Shown here in pieces: positions 55,284-64,000 of a stretch of 64,000 nucleotides of DNA (its first letter is position 1; each line of letters starts with the position of its first letter). The DNA is taken from positions 4,471,501-4,535,500 of the forward strand of contig OY783199.1 of NCBI GenBank assembly GCA_963678675.1. Direction: 5' to 3'. Origin of the DNA: Xiphydria camelus (lineage: Eukaryota; Arthropoda; Insecta; Hymenoptera; Xiphydriidae). The translations under genes were made by a program, and so were the position numbers. The notes beneath the pieces are model-generated. The model was not told where the DNA came from and did not search any database. It worked only from the letters and a program-made list of their open reading frames with translations.

Positions 55284-58135
55284 CGAATGGGATGGGTCGC
55301 GAGAGGGGGGAAACCGTCGAGGAGGGAGAAAGTGCGCGGAGGGTGTTTTGCTGGTAATTGGTGCCAATTTAATCCTGCCCTTCGCCCGCGTAGCCTGTAT
55401 TAACGCTAAGGGAGAATGGAGGGCGCTGCCGCGAGGGTGGATGGTTGGTTGGTAGCTGGTCCGCGCCCTTCCCACGCATCCCCTGGCGGCGCACACACTT
55501 CCCTCGCGGCGCCGTATAACGCTCGGGGTGGTTGCGGACCCCGCGGCGCACACTGGCGCACGCACCCGCGCGTAAACACACTAGGAAAATATAATTAACG
55601 GTAATCGCTCGCGTATATGGTTCGGATTAACTCGGAGCGGCCCCTCTCCGTCAAATTCTTCGGGGATATCGAACGGGATAAGTTTTCGTGCGGGATTACG
55701 CGGCGCGACCCGTGCCAACTCGTGCCCTTTAAGTGGCTGCCGGCTCGAGACCCCCTCTCGACCGTGTCGTTTCGTCGGGATTATCCGCCGGGGTTGAACA
55801 TTGATCTAGATTCGGGCCAGTGTCCGGCGTTGCGATACTTTTTTGCCGCCTGTTCGATTCTCGTGCGTAAATTCGGGCGTCTCGGACATTTCGAGATACC
55901 GCGGTAGGGAATAATTCTGCCACGTACCAGGCGGGAAAGGACCTCTCCTCTCGTCGTCCCGTAATACCGAGACGATAAGTTTTTCTCCGCGTGCCGCGGC
56001 GCGATCATCTCCCGCTTAAAGTGTCTCCGAAGCGGTACCGGGGACACGTGGAAAGAAGACCACGACGAGGACGAAGACGAGGGCGAGGGGAGGGGAAAAA
56101 GGACGAGAAATAGAGGGACCGAGGGCGTACGAGCGAATTCGCGATGGCGATGAGAGCCGCCGGTGGAAGATGCCAGGAGATCTTGTATGCAAATTCCCCG
56201 GTGCATCTCCGTGGGATCCTGGCGGGATCTGTGGAGGATTAACGGGCCGGCTCGCATGAAAGGACTCCTCCACTTCGCCCCCTTCCCCCTACTCCTCCTC
56301 ACCTTCCCTCGGGTCCGGACGCGGCCGCCAAATAAGAGAACCGATCCGCGAGGTACGGGCAGAAAAAGAAAAGCAGCCGCTCGGAGAGAGCGGAATGGAC
56401 CAAGACACATTCCGCGGTGGCGGCCGCTCCGCGCGGGGTGGGTCGCCTTGGCAGGGGTATCCCGGCGCGGATCTCGCAAACTGCATAAACTGTCGGCTCT
56501 CGGCTGCGGCCGTTTCTCTCTCTTTCTCTTCCTTCCTCCTTCCCCTCCTCCTCGCTCTCTCTCAGCCTCTCGTATTCCCCAGTTGCGAGGAGAGAGGTGC
56601 GAAGAAAACTATTTGCCGGACATTTTTGCGGGCTCCGGTTAGATATACGATCGCGAAAGAAGTGACGCTACGTGAGCGGACTTTCAAAATGAATCTCGCG
56701 CGCGCGAGCGAGAGAGAAGGTAGCGGAGAAACGCGCGGATTTTATCGTCGCGGCCTGCCGCGGATGGAGAAACGTCTCTCTCGCCCATTCGGTAACCGCG
56801 CGGCTGATCGTACGGCGATCCTGAAGTGCGTGGCAGACCGTAGGAAGGACGATATCGAAAGTAGCGCGCGGTATTCGCCCCGTCTCTGTCTCTCTCCTTC
56901 GTCGAGATATACCTATATATACCGGAGAGTTCGTCCCTCCGTCGCTCCGCGGGAGCGAGTGGGTGTATCGTGGTACCCACTCGTCCTCGTCCTCCTTATC
57001 CCGCGCTCGATTCGTGCGCGCGACCGATAGGCGACGACGACGGCGACGGTGTGCACGGGCGAGCGGGGGTGGCGCAGAGAGGCGCGATAACCCGCGCGCG
57101 CAGTCGAAATTACCATAGCGGGGCGCCGCGCCGCGTCCCCGAGAGCGAAGGTAATTGAGCTCGCGCTTATAAATCCTATTAGAGGATTAGAGGGATGCTG
57201 TACGAGTGTATGCGGAATGTCGGAGAGCCTCGTTCGCGCGAGCACATGCAAATACACCACGAAGAGGGGGTGAGGGAGAAGCCTATCGTCGCTCTCCGTA
57301 TAGCTACCCTTCCGGCAGCCCCGTCCCGCGCGTTTTGACGCCGCTGGAGGGTGGATGTATCTCTCTCTCTCTCTCTCCGCGGGGTGGAGAGAAAAGCCGT
57401 AACCGCGCAAGGGTTGCGATACGACCGGATGCGTTCGAGTTGATCGAGCGCGCTCGCGTCTAAATTCGCTCTTCCGACTTCCCGCAGGACGATACGCCAC
57501 CCAATTTGAGCTCGATAAAACGATAATGCCCTCCACCCACCTCCGGAGCTCTTTGCGCCGCGAGTATACGACGTCGAAACGAGTCGCCCAGCCGTTCGGT
57601 ATAACGCGCTCGTTCGGGAGGAATCGCTTCCGATCCTCGAAGCTCGGTCGCGCGGTTTCGCGAGACTCGCTGGAGACTCGCCCCGCGGGCGAGTACTTGC
57701 GTCGAGGAGCTCGTCTTCCTGCGGAATCCTCGGGTACATTTATCGGACCATTAATTTTATGTGCCAGAGGTTACTCGTAAACCGCAGGGGCTACTTTCGT
57801 ATTCGGGGTAACTCTTCGACGGTCGGACGTGTTTCGTGTGACGCGATATTTTACTTCTCCCTCTCTGACTTGCGATAAAACGAAATACTTCCGGTGGGTC
57901 GTTTTGCGTTCGATGGTTGGTTTCAATTTGTATTTTGATTAAAAGTTTCAGGCGTAATGGCGTTTGGATTTCCTCGTTTATTTTTTCGTGTATTTTTCTC
58001 TTGTGCAGTGCTACGAGATATTAAAATAATCTACACCCCGAGAGAAATAATTGCTAGTGTTAAAAAAATATGTCTTGAATCAAAAGCATATGATCTTACA
58101 CATTTTTAAGAATACAGATTCCTGGTTGAAGAATA

Positions 58136-58340
58136 TGGTAAACTTACTCGCCAGGGAAGAAACTTGAAACGCTATTATCTCATTATTTATAAGCTTTTGT
58201 CTCGTATTGTGTAATACTTTTTTGAAGATTACATTATTATCTAAAACAACATCTTATATTATTATATATCGATGTAGGTGAAAAATAAAATAGTGTCTGA
58301 AATTTCTTTCCTGGCGAGTAAATTTAGCCTCATTCGGTAT
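58136..58340. repeat. MITE family C nested in B (left end shortened)
   Basis: GTAAACTTACTCGCCAGG at the left and CTGGCGAGTAAATTTAGCCT plus CATTCGGTAT at the right match C. The outermost left bases are missing. It sits at the same palindromic centre of B as the copy at 35846. Confidence 0.78.
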
Positions 58341-58367
58341 ATTCTTGATCCAAGAATACCTTCATTG

Positions 58368-58574
58368 CACGGGATAAATAACCAGCAATTTTTACTGCCT
58401 CATCGAGTAGTGCTGAGACTCGAGCTCATTTTTTAAAATTTGTACAGAGAAAACTGTACTATGTACTGCTGACAGCAGTAATTAAAAATGCCTCTTCTCT
58501 ACAAATTCTTGAGAACGAGCTCGAGACTCAGCGCTACTGAATGAAGCAGTAAAAATGCTGCTTTTTTCCGCGTG
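58368..58574. repeat. Family H, full-length, nested in B
   Basis: CACGGGATAAATAACCAGCA and TGCTTTTTTCCGCGTG form the ends. The arms CAATTTTTACTGCCTCAT/ATGAAGCAGTAAAAATG and CTGAGACTCGAGCTC/GAGCTCGAGACTCAG are inverted. The centre contains TGTACTGCTGACAGCAGTA. Confidence 0.78.
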
Positions 58575-60850
58575 GAACAAGAAATTCTTCCTACTCGAAA
58601 GAAACAATTACTTGAGCTTATAAAATATTTTCTTGCACGAAAAAAATCATAGCTTGATCCTGGAATTATATTACATCATGTTTCTGATTCAAGAAAACAT
58701 TTTTTTGGCCCCAGCAATTATTCTTCTCGGTGTATGATTATGAAACTATGTATCGGAAGAGTTTCTCCAGCTTATCCTTTATATCTCGGACTTTAACTCA
58801 AAATCCAAATTGACCGCAGCTATACGACGGCGTCAACTGTGGTCGACCACTTTGCTCCACCGATTCCTCTTAAAATTCTCTTCGTCATCGTTTCGACGGA
58901 TATAGCGAGGATCTCGATAAAAATAGCAACTCTGTCACCCAGAATGCCGAGTTTCTGCACCTGCTCGGCGTGAATGTCAATTCTCCGTCGTTCAACGCGA
59001 AACGATCTACGATTCCGCGCGACCTCTATATCATTCAGACTCGCGAATTTATCGTCAATACGATAAATATTGCTACACCTGCATTGAATAAGAGACTGCG
59101 AAAGAAATCGCGTAAAGAAATATCGCGGACTCTGGAATTACATATAGCAGAAATATTAAAATTCGCTGCATTGATATTAACATCGTTATCTCGATAGCAA
59201 TGTTTCTTTCACGCTATATTGCTCGTAATTTTTCAATTATTTCACATCTCCGTCAATGAGAATGTTCGATTCTCTCTTTTCTTTCCGTCCGTCACGATCC
59301 TCCCCTGATCCAAGCAATAATTCGCAAAACTACAGCGTCACGAATCACGCGTTCCCGAAATACCGTTCCGTGTAAGATTCGATCGCGTCAAATCGAAAAG
59401 TGTCTTCCGATCGCCGCCGCTTTTGGCGCGACCGCGCGCGCGCACGCGCACTAGCGAGACGAGACGATGTGTGTATATAGATAGAACGAGCTCCTCGAGA
59501 ACGTGTCGGTGACATTCCACGCGTCCCGAGAGCTCGAAGCTGTCGCGGTGTTAACTGGCGACTGCTGGCCTCTGCGTCCCGCTGTCTTGTACCGTAACGA
59601 GATCGCGTTTGATTTACTTCGGGGGAACGCCGATCGAATTCCGCTCTATTCCGGGCCGCCGATCTATCGACGAGGCTCTCCATCTCCCACCTCTCTCTCG
59701 TACGCGTGGATGCGGAGCTCTCTCTATATCTGTACCTCGGGCACGTGGAAAGCGACGAGCGTTCGTAAGCTCGCTTCGAGCGCGATTATCTCGCGATTCG
59801 TAAACTTTCGGCCCGGTTCGGTGGAATGCTTTTTTGAAGACCGCACGTCGGTCTACAAGAAAGTTCTATATCGGTATCGGCGAAAGTGCGATCCGTGGCG
59901 AGATAATCGCGATCCGAGTCGGGGGACGGAGATTCGACGCCGTTAAGCCAAATTCGCCCCGTCTGGCCTCAATCCTTCGCGATCAACTTATCGCGCATCC
60001 TCCCGTCTTACGTTTTTCTTTTTTTTTTTTTTCGCCAATTTGTCGTCGTTAAAGGGTCAGCGGCGACGGGCGCGCGGTGCCGCACGGCGTACTCGTCACC
60101 GCCAGTGATTTCCGAATGAGTGACGGGGTGTCCCGCGGGACGAAAGAGAGAGAGAGAGTCGAGTGAGCGATGGTAATCAGCGTTCGAGCGTGTGTGCACT
60201 GAAAGACGCGCCGCTGAGAGGATCAGTCACTCGGGGTAGTGGTGTGAAACGCTCTCGCGCAGGGCCCCGCGTGTAGGTTTCTCGCTCGCGCGTCTTCGTG
60301 CCTCTCTCCTCTCTTGGTGACAGCCTGGTCTCTTCCTTCCTTCGCCATCGCCACCCCCTCTGACACCTTGACGTATGCGCGCACGGACGGACGGACGGAC
60401 GGGTCTCGCCTGTCCGCAGGAGACGCCAGCGGACGTGCCCGATATGAGAAGACTCGTATTTGTCATTCACCGATAGCGAGCAACACCTACCCTGGGTGGT
60501 CATTGTCGTCGCGCGCGCACGGGACGCGAGGCGTCGAAGGCCTTCTCCGCGCTTATCTTCGCCAACAATGGTCCTCGATCTTTTAAGCGGCCGACGGAAA
60601 GCGATCTCGTCGGGGCGAGCCTCGCGAGTGAGTGTTTGACGGGACGCGTCACGTGGAACGTGCATTTTGAGGGATACCGCGTGGAATTGATCGGGGATGA
60701 GAGTACGAAGCTCTCGAGGATTTTACGGGGTTTTATAGTCATCATTTCTGAGAGTTCAAAGCTCTTGAAGAATATTCTTATTGTCTATTTAGAAAATCTT
60801 CCATTGTTGCTCAAATTGGAGAGAAAGTCGACGTAAACAACGTTTCCATC

Positions 60851-61010
60851 CATGGAGAAAAGTTTGTGTCGATATTTACCGTAAGTATTATCAAATTTGC
60901 AATATTTATGATAAATTTCGACATATTTATGGTACCGAACGTCATACGCCGCGATAATTCAATCTTATTACGTGGATCGTGGAAGCGGTTACCACAAACT
61001 TTTCTCCGTG
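60851..61010. repeat. Short inverted-repeat element (160 bp)
   Basis: CATGGAGAAAAGTTTGTG and CACAAACTTTTCTCCGTG are inverted ends differing by one base. The interior has AAATTTGCAATATTTATG and further AT-rich near-palindromes. It is noncoding. Confidence 0.65.
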
Positions 61011-62357
61011 TCCCCTTCAAAATATTCTCCAGGAGCGAGAGGGATGAGCCATCGAGGCGAGATCAGCCCAAATCGGCAAGGATACCGGCAGGAGTGTCAA
61101 TGTCCGCCCGAGGTTAAAAAACGCGTTCCCGTCTCCAATCTCCTCGCGTCTCGAAGACTTTGTACGCGTTTTCGCCAAATGCGGCGGCTAAACTTAGTCA
61201 GCGTCGTCGCGATCTTCGCTTCCGCGGTTCTCGGTATTGCTTCGGTGACACGCTCGCACACTGGTCGCGCCCGCGAAACGTTTCCACCGTCCGACGACGA
61301 CGACAACGATGACACTTTCGAAATAATCCGCGCTAAGTATAACGGCGACAGACACAACAGCGCGCGCTCCGTCTTCCTCTTCGTCGTCGGCGCGCAGTTT
61401 CGCTTTCGACTTTCGTCAAGGGAATCGACCCGGTTCTTAACGAGGATCTTTTTCCGAGCTTCGAATTACCGCTCGAAATCCCACGCTTCGAAGACTACGC
61501 GCGCTGGGCTCGTCCCGAGAATTCGTGTTTCATGGTATTTCCGTCTCTGGTCCCTCTCTCCCTCTCTCTTCGTCAGATCCTCCTCTTCTCCCTCGGCAGC
61601 CACGACGGCGCAGCTCTCTCTCTCTCGCTCTCCGCGCCGATCGCACTCCCGACTCTTCGTGGCCGATGCGCGCCTCTCGTAGAGCCTAGAAGTAGACGTT
61701 ATCGAGCCCCCGCTCTCGCGCGACGTCTATATGGAAGTGTGACATCTTGACGGTTATTCCTGGCCGCTTCGCGTCTGTCCTCTATTAACGTGCGCGCTCA
61801 AAACCCCGTCTCCCCCGGTAACCCCGCGAGTTTCGTGAGGGGCAAGGAGGAGGGGGCGGCGGTGGCGGCGACGGGAGGAGGGAGGGAGAGGAGCTACGCT
61901 CGTCAGAAATAGTGGCACTTCCCTGTCTCCGCGCCAGCCACCACCAATATCTATTCCGGCGCTACAAAACAACATCTATCGCGCATCTTCCCTCTTCCCC
62001 AACTAGCGTGGATCGTATACACGCGTGCGCGCGCGTACTCGCGTGTACACGCATACCTTCGACCTTCCCGCGCGAGAGGCTCTGCTCTCGCTTTCCCTCT
62101 CGGCCCGCGATGCTGCGCAGTTCTATCTATATTTCGCTCCGGGGGGGAGGAATCGCGGCTCGCGGCGAGGTTTCGGACGATTTTTCTGATGCGAGGCCCG
62201 GAGTACCGAGTATGCTCGGGGATCTTCGTAAAGCGGCGAAGCAAAATTTGAGATTAATGGCGCTGTTCTGTACAAAGCTCTCTAATGTCACATGAGAAAA
62301 CTATGTCGAGATTCATGGAATTATAGCACCTTATAGAGATTACAGTTTAGTACAGAA

Positions 62358-62611
62358 TACACACTGGGAGAAAAGATCTAGTTGAATACGAACCTATAGT
62401 CGACAAATTTATTTGAGCAAAAGTCAATTTATCGAACAAAAGTCTATTTGAATTAGACAAATGTTTTGCATGGTTTGTTAATCGAGTACGAACCTGGTAA
62501 AACATTTATTCAATTCAAATAGACCTTCGTTTGATGTGAATAAATTCCTGCTTATCTCAAATACATTTTTCTATCAGGTTCATATTCAACTAGACCTTTT
62601 TCTTGGGTGTA
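62358..62611. repeat. MITE family K, uninterrupted reference copy
   Basis: TACACACTGGGAGAAAAGAT and ACCTTTTTCTTGGGTGTA are the ends. Arms TAGTTGAATACGAACCT and AGGTTCATATTCAACTA are inverted, as are TCTATTTGAATTAGAC and ATTCAAATAGACCTTC. It is 254 bp. Confidence 0.82.
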
Positions 62612-62653
62612 GCGTCATTAAAAGTAAATTTCCCTCGAAACACTTACGTCGAT

Positions 62654-63155
62654 GCCCAGGCGGAAAATGTCTATATGGATTATATAGGTACAGTATGTCC
62701 GAGAGTAAACAGTATGTCCGTAAGTATACAAAGGGACCTCTAGTTTTATGATGATTGCCGTGGTACAAGTACAGACGTTATTGTTGTTAATGTACGTATG
62801 GAGTATTCGACAGCATTTGTCATTGTACGTGACAAATTGCACATGCGCAGTTTCAATCTCGAAAGAGTACCACGGTAATCAACATAAAACTATGAGTCCT
62901 TTTGTATATTTTGCTCTCCGACATACTGTATAGTCCATATATAGATTTGGTGCTATATATATGGATTATATATAATTTCTTAAATCACATATGAATTGCA
63001 AGTATACGGATTGTAGAAAAATTTTGAAAATTCAAATAATCCGTATGTCGTCCATACATGGTTTGTATAGAAATCATGTATAATCCATATATAGGACTAA
63101 ATCCATATAGGTATGTGGACTACATACAAACCACATAGAACTTTTCCGCGTGGGT
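62654..63155. repeat. Family L element with nested N
   Basis: The left end CCCAGGCGGAAAATGTCTAT and right end ATAGAACTTTTCCGCGTGGG are inverted repeats. The body after the insert repeats CCATATATAG and TATATGGATT motifs. Element N splits the left arm at 62689-62930. Confidence 0.72.
62689..62930. repeat. Inverted-repeat element N nested in L
   Basis: TACAGTATGTCCGAGAGTAA at the left and TTTTGCTCTCCGACATACTGTA at the right are inverted ends. Inner arms AGTTTTATGATGATTGCCGT/ACGGTAATCAACATAAAACT extend the pairing to about 75 bp. TA flanks both sides, as for mariner-like insertions. It has no ORF. Confidence 0.72.
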
Positions 63156-64000
63156 GATCTTCACACTGTTATAATTTCGATTCTGCAGTCTCGATCGACG
63201 CGTTCATTCGTTTATCCATTTCCTCCCTTATTTCTCCGCGTCATTTCATCCCGAGTACCTCGCGAGCTGCTCCCGCCATCCATTCGGCCAGAGTGGGAAG
63301 AAAGGAGTAGAGAAAGAGTCCCGAGACTGCCGGTGCAAGTCGCTCTATGGGTGGCGGAGCCTTGGCCTCTCGCGCTTCGGCCCCTAGCTTTAATTCCCTA
63401 GTAAATATTAACGACCTCGCGTACGCCGCGAAGACGAGACGGAGAGCGACGGCCGCGTGCGCGCGCGAGGATCGAGAGAGGCCCCCGGCTCCTCCTCGCG
63501 GAGAGGTTACGGAGGTTTGGTTTTAGTAGCGTGGCAAACGATTCACACTCTGGCCCGAGAGACGAGAGAGGCCCGCTCTCCTCGCTCGTGTCGCTCCACT
63601 TCGACGTAAAAATATCCCGGCGCGAGTGTCATCATCCTCCGCGCTCTCCCGGCTCTCGTATACCGGGTGACGCGACGGACCCGCGCGCGTCTCTCTGACC
63701 GCGCTTCGAAGGCGCGCGCGCTGCGGCGGGATGCACCATAAATCCGGCCGCTCTCTCCGAGCTCCTCCCGCAGGAGCTTTTAACAGCGTCGGAGGTGGGC
63801 GTGCGCAAGGCGGCGTAATGTATATATACGCGCCCCGGGTATATATATACGTCGAGCGCGGAGAATTTCCCCTTTCCTCCTCTCTTCCTTCGTCCCTCTC
63901 CGTCGGGTCAAAGAAGAGACGCGAGAGGGAGAGAGAGGAGCGATCGAGAGAGTCCCGCGCGCCCGGCGCGCAAAGAAAATGCGCGCGGAAACAATGTACC

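Larger units (their letters stand above)
58032..58734. repeat. MITE family B with nested C and H
   Basis: The left piece TACACCCCGAGAGAAATAAT to GGTTGAAGAATAT, a middle ATTCTTGATCCAAGAATACC and a right piece AACAAGAAATTCTTCCTAC to CCCCAGCAATTATTCTTCTC make one family B element. C lies at 58136-58340 and H at 58368-58574. Confidence 0.82.
50341..64000 (+). other. hth: hth intron toward the homeodomain exons (partial)
   Basis: No MEIS linker or homeodomain coding sequence (such as the GIFPKVATNI signature) occurs here. Repeats are B (50561-50834), L/M (52428-53024), a G-like remnant (53325-53525), B with C and H (58032-58734), an inverted-repeat element (60851-61010), K (62358-62611) and L with N (62654-63155). 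CpG-rich blocks (50880-52430, 53990-54560, 54750-57900, 59330-60640, 61020-62280, 63160-64000) contain accidental ORFs plus CT/GA runs at 51515, 55241 and 57359. AT-rich 53030-53320, 53530-53980 and 58740-59330 show nothing recognisable. Confidence 0.75.

Noticed and set aside
56395..57030. 211-codon + strand ORF
   Set aside because: Low-complexity, Arg-rich and overlapped by minus-strand frames of similar length.

Overview
This is insect nuclear DNA carrying the middle of one large gene, homothorax (hth), the insect MEIS/PREP-class TALE homeobox gene, on the + strand. Four coding pieces are recognisable from their protein: 3446-3587, 15838-15888, 30225-30275 and 42863-43051. Joined in phase 0 they encode most of the MEIS amino-terminal domain that binds Extradenticle. 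The first coding exon(s) and the homeodomain exons are not in the window. Introns of 12.3, 14.3 and 12.6 kb separate the exons. The very CpG-rich unique sequence (CGCG runs, long GA/CT microsatellites), the hth protein sequence and the large load of short inverted-repeat elements suggest a hymenopteran, most likely an ant. That placement is inference and no species can be named.

The most important coding observation is at the fourth exon. Its reading frame runs straight through a consensus splice donor (GTGAGT at 43052) for 103 more codons and ends at tandem stops TAA TAG (43361-43366). The tail is rich in Ser, Ala, His, Pro, Asn and Gln and almost lacks Arg, unlike the chance ORFs of this GC-rich window. 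It fits a homeodomain-less (HDless) Hth isoform made by intron retention, as reported for Drosophila hth. Candidate poly(A) signals lie 2.1 kb (45449) and 7.0 kb (50326) downstream.

Almost everything else that is structured is a community of nonautonomous inverted-repeat elements (MITE-like). I sorted these by eye into about twenty families, given letter names here. Many unrelated bodies share the end TACACTGAGA(GA)AA and duplicate TA on insertion, and they repeatedly sit inside one another. Examples are B containing C and G (35751-36483), B containing C and H (58032-58734), D containing G and E (45670-46552), S containing I and R (43897-44645), L containing M or N, K containing J, and R containing Q. 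A dispersed family without inverted ends (O) has one copy joined to a tRNA-like head with A and B boxes (40720-41048), suggesting a tRNA-derived SINE.

Layout: 1-3445 end of an upstream intron; 3446-3587 exon; 3588-15837 intron; 15838-15888 exon; 15889-30224 intron; 30225-30275 exon; 30276-42862 intron; 42863-43051 exon with in-frame extension to 43363; 43364 to about 50340 possible 3' UTR of the short isoform; the remainder is the intron leading to the homeodomain exons. No other protein-coding gene, rRNA, functional tRNA or CRISPR array could be supported.
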